64,000 bases of DNA from positions 372,001 through 436,000 of the forward strand of contig RSEE01000010.1 in NCBI GenBank assembly GCA_003971905.1. Reading direction: 5' to 3'. Numbering within the stretch: position 1 is the first letter of the stretch; each line of letters starts with the position of its first letter. The DNA comes from Moniliella sp. 'wahieum' (Eukaryota > Basidiomycota > Moniliellomycetes > Moniliellales > Moniliellaceae). A program made the position numbers and the translations under genes. A model generated the notes under the pieces. The model worked only from the letters and a program-made list of their open reading frames with translations, was not told where the DNA came from and ran no database searches. Positions 11,727 through 21,862 of this stretch are shown piece by piece.

Positions 11727-11944
11727 TGTAGCGACGACAGGACGCCAGAACACAATCGAGACACAGCAGTCTCGACGATGCAGACAGCGGATACAGTAGA
11801 GAGACAGAGGAAGAGGAACGGGTATAAGCGGCAGCGAGATACAGGTGGTGGGAAGGCAAATACAGGCGTTGCTACAAGAGGAAAAGAAACCTTTCGGAGT
11901 AGGTAAGCTAGCTAACTGAAGAAGGCCTAGCCAACCACCGGACC
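11727..11944 (-). repeat. LTR (3' end of the element)
   Basis: Shares long blocks with 14142-14350: TGTAGCGACG, AATCGAGACACAGCA, ACGATGCAGACAGCGGATACAG, AGATACAGGTGGTGGGAAGG, AAAAGAAACC and CCAACCACC. TG/CA ends are visible, but exact limits are estimated. Confidence 0.8.
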
Positions 11945-11970
11945 ATAGAACCATGCCCCCCCTTGCTTGC

Positions 11971-12405
11971 CTAGGAAAAGGCAACGGAAGACTCGATATC
12001 GTCAGGAGGGGAAGGAAGCGGACAGAGCCACCTGTCACGGTCCGTCTCGGTGGCAACGCGGCCGGACGTGTCACCCAACCTATACGTGGCGGTGCCTATC
12101 GCCCCATCAACCCGTAAAGGCGGAGTCCAGTTGGCGAACATGGCACCAACAGGGTCCGAAGTGCGCCGAACAAGCAGCTGTTGAACCCAGGAGCATAGTC
12201 CAGCCGCCGATGCGGAGCAGGCTGTGTATTGCGGATCCCGGAGCGCGCGGCTGAGAGAGCGCTTGATCCGCTTGATGCCTGCGTCTGCGGGCCCGTTTCT
12301 TTGAGGATTGTAAGCGCCAATGTGCATCTGCTGCACATCTTGCGAGACCAGATACCGAGACGCCATGTCGCTGCGAATGCCCCTTTCTGAGTCAGTGATA
12401 AGCGT
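11971..12405 (-). pseudogene. Integrase core remnant
   Basis: Reads LITDSERGIRS, then MHIGAYNPQRNGPADAGIKRI and WVQQLLVRRTSDPVGAMFA. This is the second half of a retroviral-type integrase core: the D of TD, the YxPQxNG block, then the helix before the family's PxELMFG-like segment. The N-terminal zinc finger and the first catalytic Asp are absent, and the glutamate expected after the PQxNG block is not evident. It lies in a different frame from Gag and overlaps its 3' end. It is presumably inactive. Confidence 0.65.
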
Positions 12406-12424
12406 CTCAGGCGGAGAAGGAGGT

Positions 12425-14062
12425 TCATTCGAGACGGGTAACCTTTTCTGCGCAGTACGGACCGTGAAGGTCACTCGCTGCGCTCGGGTCAGGGCCGCTG
12501 CTGGGGTGCGACTGCTGGGTCTGGAGGGCTGCAAAAGGTTCGCGGCGAATGCGCTGGGCAAGTTTCTTCTTCTTGGCCTGCATTTTCGACATGCCGCCAG
12601 GAACCGCGGGCGCAGGCGTCGACGGCGTCGGGGACGGCAATACAGCTGCCGCCGGGGCTGGGCGTGCAGCCGTAGACGCTTTGGAGCGGTTGACCCATGC
12701 TTGATTCGTCCGGACAGCTGCGCGAATCCCGCTGTTTAGCTTGGTGAACCAAGTATCCCAAGAGCAATGAGCGTCCACCAACTCCTGTAGAGCAGTGCCA
12801 AGGAAACCATCGACGGACGCAATGACGTTCTTCTGTATTTCATAGGCACTGGCTGCACCCAAGAGGGCGTAGTCTGCGCGAACGCGGTCCGGGAGCTCAC
12901 GTGGTGTAAGCCTCTGGTAGTGATTGCCGCTTCGAATCTTGGCCAGGTGGGCGGCGAATGCGTTGCGGGGACGGACAGCACGGAGGAGCCCTAACTTGAA
13001 GTTAATCCAGCAGTTCGCATGCGGGGGCAGCGTGGCGAGTCTAGCGGTCGCCAAGTAGGGGCCAACGACGAACTCTTTCGCGAGGGAGCCACTGGCCCTG
13101 GAGGCAGGGTCAATGTCGTAAGCTTCCAACAGTTGTTCGAATTCGAGGATCCATGCGGGGAGGCTGAGGGGATTCTCGTCCCATTTGGGCGGCCCGCGGA
13201 AGTCATTGCGGATTCGAAGAGGGGGCTCGGTGACGCGGCCTTGATCCGCTTGGGTAATCTCCTCAGGTTCGACAATCGCTGCTAGGAGGCTAGCCGATCC
13301 GAGAACGTCAACAGGATCCGGGGTCTTCTTCGAGCGGGGAACGGGGGCGTCGCCTACGGCCGCAATCGCGTTCTCCCGTATTTCATAGGTGCCGGCTGCG
13401 CCCACGAGGGAGTAGTCCGCGAGAACGCGATCCGGGAGGTCACGCGGTGTAAGGCTCCGGTAGTGGTTGCCGCTTCGAATCGAGGCCAGATGGTCGTCGA
13501 GCGCGGTGCGAGGTTGGACAGCTTCGAGAAGCCCTAACTTGAAGTTAATCCAGCAGTTCGCATGTGGGGGTAGCGTGGCCAGCCTAGCGGTCGCCAAGTA
13601 GGGGCCAACGACGAACTCTTTCGCGAGGGAACCACTGGCCTTGGAGGCAGGGTCAATGTCGTAAACTTGCAACAGTTCTTCGAATTCGAGGATCCATGCG
13701 GGGAGGCTGAGGGGATCCTCGTCCCATTTGGGTGGTCCGCGGAAGTCTGTGCGGACTCGAATAGGGGGCTCAGTAACGCCGAATTGGTCCTCGTGGGTAA
13801 TTTCCTTAGGTTCGGCAATCGCTGCGAGGAGGTAGGCTGCTCCGGGAGCGGCAACAGGAGCCAGGCTCGTGTTTGTAAGGGGAACGGGGGCTCCGCCTGG
13901 GGCCAGGACCAGCGCCTCGAGCGGGCAGTCAGCAAGCCATTGGCGAAGCGCAGCCTTGGATTCGCCATTCTCGGCGGCGAATTGCTCACCGCCGTTGAGA
14001 CGGACGATGTCCCTGAGGTGGTTGATAGCGAGGAGGTCGAGGAGCGAGGTCGGTTGGGACAT
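12425..14062 (-). CDS. Gag-like protein with internally duplicated core
   Basis: 545 residues from ATG 14062 (MSQPTSLLDLL). Two copies of a roughly 190-residue module occur in tandem. Each runs through RGPPKWDE-PLSLPAWILEFE, YDIDPAS, GSLAKEFVVGPYLATARLATL, PPHANCWINFKLGLL, IRSGNHY and LTPR-LPDRV. The copies are highly alike at protein and DNA level (12950-13290 and 13490-13830), so the duplication is recent relative to LTR divergence. The C-terminus is Lys/Arg- and Pro-rich (MQAKKKKLAQRIRREP), a candidate nucleic-acid-binding tail; no CCHC knuckle was seen. The frame is intact for 1.6 kb, which is notable in a window full of indels. Gag identity is inferred from position inside the LTRs and from the integrase downstream. 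Confidence 0.65.
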   Translation of the reverse strand: MSQPTSLLDLLAINHLRDIVRLNGGEQFAAENGESKAALRQWLADCPLEALVLAPGGAPVPLTNTSLAPVAAPGAAYLLAAIAEPKEITHEDQFGVTEPPIRVRTDFRGPPKWDEDPLSLPAWILEFEELLQVYDIDPASKASGSLAKEFVVGPYLATARLATLPPHANCWINFKLGLLEAVQPRTALDDHLASIRSGNHYRSLTPRDLPDRVLADYSLVGAAGTYEIRENAIAAVGDAPVPRSKKTPDPVDVLGSASLLAAIVEPEEITQADQGRVTEPPLRIRNDFRGPPKWDENPLSLPAWILEFEQLLEAYDIDPASRASGSLAKEFVVGPYLATARLATLPPHANCWINFKLGLLRAVRPRNAFAAHLAKIRSGNHYQRLTPRELPDRVRADYALLGAASAYEIQKNVIASVDGFLGTALQELVDAHCSWDTWFTKLNSGIRAAVRTNQAWVNRSKASTAARPAPAAAVLPSPTPSTPAPAVPGGMSKMQAKKKKLAQRIRREPFAALQTQQSHPSSGPDPSAASDLHGPYCAEKVTRLE

Positions 14063-14141
14063 AGCGATTTGTTTTGAGGGAGCGATGGAGTCGATGGAGC
14101 GACGCCTCGGAGCGGAGATTAGCGCGTATACTCGATAACTC

Positions 14142-14350
14142 TGTAGCGACGCAAGTATGCCAGAACGCAATCGAGACACAGCAACAGTGTCTACGATGCA
14201 GACAGCGGATACAGCGGAAGACAGATGAGGAGTATCGAGTATACGCGGGAGCAAGATACAGGTGGTGGGAAGGTAGATACAGGTGTGTCTGCAAGATGAA
14301 AAGAAACCCTTCTGAGTAGGGAAGCTCACTGAGGAAGGCGCAACCACCCA
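14142..14350 (-). repeat. LTR (5' end of the element)
   Basis: Partner of 11727-11944. It contains the same ordered blocks, with substitutions such as GTAGATACAGGTG for GCAAATACAGGCG. It lies just upstream of the Gag start, as expected for a minus-strand element. Confidence 0.8.
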
Positions 14351-14511
14351 CGTGGCAATAACAGGAGTGCATGTCGCAGTCCTCAGTAATTTCATGTCCA
14401 CTAAAGATGAAGATTAGGTAACCCACCCCATCAATCCCTTTTTTCCAGATGGCTCAACGACTTCCGCCTCTGCTGTGGTCTCCACCACCTCCATCTCACC
14501 GCACCATTACC

Positions 14512-15396
14512 ATGCCCATTATCCAGCCTTCGGGCAGATCAAGCTCACCAACGTGTCGGTTGTCCGGCTACGAAAAGGGGGAAAGGTATGTCACCCACTC
14601 TCTATTCCTCCGCCTGCAGGGTTACTGACGGCGCTCTCTGATATGGCAGCGCTTTGAGATTGCCTGTTATAAAAACAAGGTCCGCGAGTGGCGCACGGGC
14701 GTCGAGAAGGATATTGACGAAGTGGTGCAGATCCACTCGGTCTTCTTCAATGTTAGCAAAGGTCAGACAGCTCCCAATGGCGACCTGCAAAAGGCATTTG
14801 GCACGACGGACCAAGAGGAGATTGTGCTCCAGGTACGTCCTGTTTTCAGCGTGGTTTCTGTACGGGAGTGTATTGACTGGATTTGGGTTTGCATCCTAGA
14901 TCTTGAAGAAGGGCGAACTGCAAGTGGGAGAGAAGGAACGCAGTACAGAACTTGGAAACTTGTTCCGGGAAATTGCTACGCTTGTCTCGAACCAAGGTGT
15001 GGACCGTGTATCGCAACGGCCCTTCACGGTGGGTATGATTGAAAAGTCGATGACGGAGATTGGATACAGCGTCAAACCAGGAAAGAGCGCCAAGGCCCAA
15101 GCGCTTGACGTGATGCGCCAGTTGAAAGAAAAGAAGATTCTTGACTTAGAGCGGGTCAAGCTGCGTGTACGCGTGACAGCTGCCAACAAGGACGGTAGAA
15201 GCTCAAGGAGAAGGTGCACCCGCTGGTTGAGAAGATCGAGTCGGAAGAGTGGGATGATGGATGGGAGCTGATCGCGACCATTGATCCGGGAGCACTCAAG
15301 TCGCTCAATGAGCTGCTCGAGTCGGAAACCAAGGGCCGTGCTCGGGTAGAGACGCTCAACACGATTCGCAATGAAGGCGAGGAGAGTTTTGAGTAG
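14512..15396 (+). CDS. SDO1: SDO1/SBDS ribosome maturation factor
   Basis: Releases eIF6/TIF6 from the 60S subunit together with the GTPase EFL1, in the cytoplasm. Start MPIIQPSG at 14512. Introns 14586-14649 (64 nt) and 14833-14899 (67 nt). Landmarks: [71 protein letters not shown], then the C-terminal ferredoxin-like domain [13 protein letters not shown] and [18 protein letters not shown]. Two one-base deletions are inferred: near 14535 (CAG lost its C before ATCAAG) and near 15195 (GGTAGAAG for GGTAAGAAG). With both repaired the spliced length is 756 nt, or 251 residues, matching yeast Sdo1 (250). The leader begins about 160 bases beyond the retroelement LTR. Confidence 0.95.
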
Positions 15397-15510
15397 ATCC
15401 ACTTTGCCCTCTCCTTCACACTTCTCTGTCGCTCTCCCCTCGTCTTGATACCCATCCATCTCGTTCATATCTGCTCCATTGTTTGGTGTGCACATCAGCA
15501 AGGGATACAT

Positions 15511-17247
15511 TTATTGTTGTCCCGTGGGGGGCATAAATGGAGGCCACATAGCGTGGGGGTAGGGTGCCGTCATGTGCATATACGGCATGGGATTGGGGTA
15601 GGCCATGCTGGGGGCCATTGCATAGGGGGCGTATGGCATTGGCGGCTGGCTGGGTTGGGTAGTAGAGGCTGAGGGAGGGTGTGGGGTAGATGGCTGCATA
15701 ATGGACGAAGGGCCTTGTGTAGGGGCCATGCCGGACCAATTAGTTGGCGCCTTGGAGGCGGAAGGGGCGGAGGGGGCAGGTGGGGCAGGTGGGGCAAGAG
15801 GGTGCTCACCGCCTTGACTGGATACATCGGCCAATGCACGATAATAACCAAAGTAGAACGAAGCGTACGAAAGATTTTGCATGATCTCGTCGTGGGTCAG
15901 GCCCATGGCACCTACACCGGTTCCAGGCTGAGAGGGTGGGACTGGTGGAAGAGTCAATCGTCCTGGCGGGCGGTGGGACATAGGAGGCTCGGGTTTCGCT
16001 AGTAAAGGCTCGATTGGTGGAACATGTGCCTGTTTCGTTTCGCCATCCTCTCGTGTAACTCGATCAGCCACAGCAGGAGCCATGGACGAAGCTTGAAATG
16101 CGCGAGTAGGAGAAGGTGCACCTTGATTCGGCAGACTAACCAAAGAGTGCGATGCTGGCACCTCATCCTTCGGGGCCTCGCGCTGTGCCTTGGCCCTGGT
16201 CTGTACCACCTTGGCCTTAAGCTGCAATAGCTCTCGATGTTTCTTGCGTCGCTCATGAAGAATAGCATACTCTGCCTCGGCTTGTTCCCAAGTATCGACC
16301 AGCTCAGAGTCGTCCCACACCTCGTTGTGGGGCCCAGAGACAAGATCGCCCCATGTGAGCTTCATCGGATCCTCTTCTTCCATCTCATCGAGATCGCTAG
16401 CGTACTCGCCTTCGTCTTGGTCGCCTTGGTGCTCGGCCTCTGGCAAATGCTCCCTTTTGGCCACGCCAACTTCTTCTGAAGCAGTAGCCTCCCCCATATC
16501 GCTTTCGGCCATGTCCGATGGCGAACGCAAAGAAATCCGGCCATCAGTTGCGAGGGGAGGGGACTGTGACTTTGTAGCTGTACCAGAATGTTGTATTCTG
16601 GACACAAGGTGGCCCAATGGTTTGTCCTCTCCGTCCTCGTCTTGAGCAGTTACCGCCATGTCTTCCGCTCCTGATGATCCACCATGCTCAGTATGATCAT
16701 GCTCAACATCATCATGGGTCCTGCGGTGGTTCTTCACACTGCTATGCTCTTTGTACCAATCCCCATCAGCAGGGTACGTCCCGTTTCGGGCAGCAGCGAC
16801 TTGCATATTGGTCGCCAGGGCCCGCGGACCGGCACGCGTCGCATTGACGATGCGAGATGTGCCATCGGAGACACGTTTGCGCTTAAGATGAAATGGCAAG
16901 CTCTCCTCGGACGCGTTCGTCTTGGTCCAGGAAGATGTGACCGGGGTCTGGGGGGACTGTTTTAAGGTCGTCGAGTTGGGGCGCTGGCGCTTCCGCCCTG
17001 AGCCTGAGGCAGAGCCCGAGGCAGAGCCCGGGGCAGGGCCTGGGGCATGGACCCGAGCAGGGCCCAAGGAGGCCTCGCGTGGAGTGAGAGGTGCGCGCAA
17101 GGGGCTCTCTTCGAGGGACTCCTGTTTGACGTGAACCAATTTGGCTGTAACTGGGGGAGAATGAGACGGGTCGAATGCTCGGGGAGTGGCCGTCGCGTCG
17201 TTCTGGCGCTGCATCTCGTCGTCGGTCTGGAGTAGAAAGAGGTCCAT
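15511..17247 (-). CDS. SMN-family (survival motor neuron) protein
   Basis: Probable fungal SMN, the oligomeric core of the complex that loads Sm proteins on snRNAs. The Gemin2-binding motif is clear at about 16260-16320 (WDDSELVDTWEQAEAEY, compare the WDDS.L...W..A..EY pattern). A divergent C-terminal YG box lies at about 15835-15895 (NLSYASFYFGYYRAL). No Tudor domain is seen between them, as in the fission yeast protein. The rest is low complexity: a Ser/Gly/Pro basic stretch (GSGRKRQRP), acidic segments, and a Pro/Ala/Tyr/Met-rich tail. At about 578 residues it is much longer than yeast or animal SMN. The start is the first in-frame ATG not overlapping the divergent neighbour; an upstream ATG at 17371 lies in another frame and could be the true start if an indel intervenes. 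Confidence 0.72.
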   Translation of the reverse strand: MDLFLLQTDDEMQRQNDATATPRAFDPSHSPPVTAKLVHVKQESLEESPLRAPLTPREASLGPARVHAPGPAPGSASGSASGSGRKRQRPNSTTLKQSPQTPVTSSWTKTNASEESLPFHLKRKRVSDGTSRIVNATRAGPRALATNMQVAAARNGTYPADGDWYKEHSSVKNHRRTHDDVEHDHTEHGGSSGAEDMAVTAQDEDGEDKPLGHLVSRIQHSGTATKSQSPPLATDGRISLRSPSDMAESDMGEATASEEVGVAKREHLPEAEHQGDQDEGEYASDLDEMEEEDPMKLTWGDLVSGPHNEVWDDSELVDTWEQAEAEYAILHERRKKHRELLQLKAKVVQTRAKAQREAPKDEVPASHSLVSLPNQGAPSPTRAFQASSMAPAVADRVTREDGETKQAHVPPIEPLLAKPEPPMSHRPPGRLTLPPVPPSQPGTGVGAMGLTHDEIMQNLSYASFYFGYYRALADVSSQGGEHPLAPPAPPAPSAPSASKAPTNWSGMAPTQGPSSIMQPSTPHPPSASTTQPSQPPMPYAPYAMAPSMAYPNPMPYMHMTAPYPHAMWPPFMPPTGQQ

Positions 17248-17598
17248 CTCGTCCGCATCGTCGTCTTCAACCACACGAGGATCCGCGACTGGGGCGCCGG
17301 CATGAAATCCAGAGGGAGCAGCAAGGCAGCGTGTGGGGTGAGGACTGCTTCGGGGGCGCGGGAGACGCCATGATGGTAGCAGCTGGCTGCAGCAGAAACC
17401 GATGCGATTTCGATGGCCAAAAAGTGTACCCGACGTGCCGCAGCACAATGCGACGCGTTGTGGCTTATGTAACCCCCGGACTCGCGTTGCGGAGGCGCCG
17501 GCGCTTCCAATTAAACCCGAGGACCAAGCAGGCAAAGCGGCTCGGCCGGCCTGGGGCGAGTTGTTGGTCTGTACCCAACCACTGCGGCCTCCGCTCCG
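17248..17598. promoter_or_regulatory. Divergent intergenic region SMN / ATL
   Basis: 351 bases between the SMN and alkyltransferase-like genes; presumably carries both promoters, and possibly the true N-terminus of SMN on the minus strand (ATG at 17371). No defined site was recognised. Confidence 0.4.
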
Positions 17599-18384
17599 AT
17601 GGCCACCGGCTTCAATGCCGCCGAGTTCCACGAGCGTGTGTACGACGTGGTGCGCATGATCCCTCGCGGCCGCGTGACCACCTATGGCCATGTGGCCAAG
17701 CTCGCAGGGTACCCCGGCTATGCACGCGCCGTCGGCACCGCTCTCAAGGGACTCCCTTCCGATCCCAACGTATATGCCACCAACCTGGACGAGGACGCCG
17801 GCGTCGTCGATGATCAATTTCCGGATGTGGATGGAGCCGATGCGCCTCTTCCTTGGCAGCGGGTCCTCAGCGCAGGTGGTTGGATTGCAGAACGTGGGTT
17901 GGCCGATGGCGGTGTGGGAGCCAATCATCAAGCGGACGTTCTGCGAGCCGAAGGTATTCAAATTGTCGAGCCGCGCGGCGGAGGGATCAGCACACAACGC
18001 GGAGCACGACTGCGTGTGTCGCTTCATGGTGAGGAAGGTTATGGATGGTGTAAGTTGTTTCCCTCACATTGTCTAGCTCGGCCTGAACGGCGTTCTTGTT
18101 TGTCTGCAGTTCCATCCGCGGTGCGCACGTCCGTTTCCCCACAGTTGGAAAGCCCGCCGGCTCATTCACCAAGGCACTCGCCTGTTATTTCATCACAAAA
18201 CCCGACAAGCCCCAGCGCCTTCCACCCCATTGATGAACAACCTGCTAGCACATCCGAGCAAGACCATCCGTCCCGTCCCAATATCTCTAGACGAAGAAGG
18301 CCGTCTGGATCGGGATCGGAGGAACCCAGCCCACCTGTTCGGCGCAGCAAACGCCTTAAAGCCCGTCTTCCTTCTTCTGGCTAA
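17599..18384 (+). CDS. Alkyltransferase-like protein (ATL), MGMT fold
   Basis: Binds O6-alkylguanine in DNA and flags it for nucleotide excision repair, as fission yeast Atl1 does; it is not a suicide alkyltransferase. Residues 10-50 read VYDVVRMIPRGRVTTYGHVAKLAG, then YARAVGTALKGLP, the MGMT helix-turn-helix. The active-site motif is PWQRV: tryptophan stands where the alkyl-acceptor cysteine of PCHRV would be, the defining ATL change. ARLRVSLHGEEGYGW ends the domain. A GT-AG intron of 60 nt (18050-18109) is likely; being a multiple of three and without stops, it would give a longer protein if retained. The C-terminal 80 residues are Ser/Pro-rich and end in a basic patch (RRSKRLKARL), a candidate nuclear signal absent from Atl1. 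Confidence 0.88.
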   Translation: MATGFNAAEFHERVYDVVRMIPRGRVTTYGHVAKLAGYPGYARAVGTALKGLPSDPNVYATNLDEDAGVVDDQFPDVDGADAPLPWQRVLSAGGWIAERGLADGGVGANHQADVLRAEGIQIVEPRGGGISTQRGARLRVSLHGEEGYGWCKLFPSHCLARPERRSCLSAVPSAVRTSVSPQLESPPAHSPRHSPVISSQNPTSPSAFHPIDEQPASTSEQDHPSRPNISRRRRPSGSGSEEPSPPVRRSKRLKARLPSSG

Positions 18385-18620
18385 CCCATTCCCCCCTCCC
18401 CTGTAACGACAGTCCGGGGCCAGGAGCATTGCATGAAAATGCGTGGTACTCAGGTCTGTATCTATCGTGGTCCTATCCACAGAGTAATGTCGTGCATGCA
18501 AACGCATCTCTCGCCATATGTGTGTTACCATGCCTAAGGACTAAGAAACCAGCAACGAACTACAAATAACAGGAGGTATGCAGCAGTGCCTTTTGAAAGT
18601 GACGGTGGAAGTCCACGACC

Positions 18621-19925
<1,305 letters not shown>

Positions 19926-20275
19926 CGCGCTGGACTGCTTGTGGTGGGTACAGAAGGTGGTAGTAGGCAACCTGAACCAAGGCTCGTAGCGCAGACTCGA
20001 CGGTGAAAGGATGAAGCGGTGAAGCTGGGGGCAGGAAGAACCATCGCTGAGAATCACCGATCATCGGCATCCACGTATTTAAAAGTGCCACTTTTCCTTT
20101 GGCTTCGATGCTGGAAAATTTGCCGTGACGCCGCGTGACATTATACACTGCTCCTGTGCTGCTCCGTCGTTTCAAATCCCTCTTTCGAGTAACGAGCATT
20201 GTCCGTGTATAATGACCTCACACAGAAAGCTTGAACTTGAAGCCAACTCTTGAAGGTTAAATGTGAAACGTAAAG

Positions 20276-20302
20276 GTCCTGAACGTCCTGAACGTCCTGA
20301 AC
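20276..20302. repeat. GTCCTGAAC x3
   Basis: Three perfect copies of a 9-base unit; non-coding. Confidence 0.95.
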
Positions 20303-20916
20303 GGAGCACCTGCGTTTACAAAAGGCCTCAGGACCTCTCAGATCCCGTGACCAGTGAGCCCCCCAGCGGGTTTCAGCGCTCCAAAAGTGGAGCCGATCCA
20401 CAATATTCAATGCACCTATCTCCAGGGGCTCGCGGTTGTCGTCATTGACTAATAGCAAGGCGAGTACACGCCATGATATGCGTACCCGCTGCCTCTGTGG
20501 GCAGGCGCTAAAAAACACTCTCCGCATGCCAGGAAATCTATAGAGCCGCCCAGGATGGCCACTGAATTTTAGATGGCAGTCTCGGAACAACGCAACGGCT
20601 ATCTGCGGGGGCAAAAGCCCTGGCATAGGCCAGATCCGCGAAAAGGTGGAAAGAACCGATCGGCAGTACCTAACAAAGCAGACCTCCGCAGTCAACATAA
20701 TAGTACCTGAGACCAAAACAGAGAGACCACTAGAACGCAAAAAGTTGTATTGTACGTACCCACTAGGGTACCGCGGAACGGATGGCGGACCCAGAGGGTC
20801 CTGTGATATCCTGTGGTGATTCCCTGGTTCCTTAACAGGGGTGGCGCTACCAAGCAATACACGCAAGATTAACGGGGCGGTTTAGACGTACAGCCTTTCC
20901 CTTTCCCAACCTTAAT

Positions 20917-21862
20917 CTCTGTCAATGATATGGATGCAGTATTGTATGCAAACGTAAGATAAAAGTGTCTGATCAGACGTTGGACTCGCTGTTGCACGCG
21001 TAAGCCACTTTTATTGATAGTTTATCGATTATCGATTATCCCACTCAATGTGTTGGATAACTGGAAATGGGTGGGGATAGATTTCTTGTAGAAGAAGCTA
21101 GCTTCCATAGGGTCGAGAGAAGGAGAGGCGTAGAAGGCATTACTTCATTATACGATACCCTCACCGGCCTCATCATCTTCTGTCCATGCCATTCCAGAGC
21201 TACACAAATATTTATGATGGGCACGGGATCTCAACAGCTCTGAGATCTGACTGCGGACAGAGAGCCGATGTTACGGGGTGCTCCGGTGATCCCCGGACGC
21301 TGAGCCCCGCAGGTCATAGACATCTCATCGGAACACGCGTCAGTCCTGTTAGACTAGCGAGAGAGAGCCAGTTGACGTCGTTGACACCTTTTATCCATGA
21401 TGCGGATATCATCCACGGCCCGCCGTGGCCGCATGGGCTCAGCGGTAGGATGCTTTGTGCCCCCATATCGCACCCAGTCTTGGCAGAACCCTTCCAGCGC
21501 TGCGCCCGACTGTGCAGCATCAGCGCGCATGCATCAGCGCCTTTGAGAGCACGGGTTGTGTATTAGTCTTTACCTCTCTGGAAAGTCCCCTACGCTCTGT
21601 TTACACCTGTCATCAGCACTTGAGGCCTGGTTCCTTCTGTATATAAAAGCAAAACAATGTCTAAGGCTTGCTAGCTGTGGTCCTTGTCGCCATCCTGTCC
21701 CTGTCGCTGGTCTCCCCCGACTTTCCGTTCCTCTCTCGCCCATCCACCTTCTACCACCCTTACGAATTTACGACTCACGTCGATCACGCTCCAAGCCGCG
21801 CTTACTCTCAGTAGCGCTTGCTCTTCTTTATTAGGACTGTCTGATTCCGCCTACTACAGAAG
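20917..21862 (+). repeat. Dispersed repeat family, copy at 21 kb
   Basis: Four blocks recur in the same relative style at 29-31 kb: CTCTGTCAATGATA-GGATGCAGTAT (20917; also 29241), GTTACGGGGTGCTCCGGTG to GACTAGCGAGAGAGAGC (21268-21369; also 29518 and inverted at 30646), GGTAGGATGCTTTGTG to CAGTCTTGGCAGAACCC (21444-21490; also 30528), and TTACGAATTTACGACTCACGTCGA to GATTCCGCC (21758-21862; also 30107). The order and divergence suggest a decayed transposable element; no coding remnant was identified. Confidence 0.7.

Larger units (their letters stand above)
11727..14350 (-). mobile_element. Degenerate LTR retrotransposon, pol deleted
   Basis: Two diverged direct repeats of about 210 bases bracket a Gag-like open frame and an integrase remnant, all on the minus strand. 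No protease, reverse transcriptase or RNase H was found between Gag and integrase. The order Gag then integrase just before the 3' LTR fits Ty3/gypsy better than Ty1/copia. LTR divergence (clear mismatches and small indels along the alignment) suggests an old insertion. No target-site duplication could be confirmed at the estimated ends. The element lies between PAM16 and SDO1 without breaking either. Confidence 0.8.

Noticed and set aside
17248..18027. Minus-strand extension of the SMN frame upstream through the ATL gene
   Set aside because: The frame stays open by chance, opposite a well-conserved coding exon on the plus strand. It has no motif, and the SMN-like composition begins only near 17290.
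20141..20866. 241-codon open frame on the minus strand
   Set aside because: No recognisable motif, mixed composition, overlaps tandem and dispersed repeats, and no intron or neighbour support.
21430..21500. tRNA-like GGCTCAGCGGTAGGATGC
   Set aside because: It resembles a D-arm, but no anticodon stem, T-loop (GTTCRANNC) or 7-bp acceptor stem follows. The sequence is part of the dispersed repeat.
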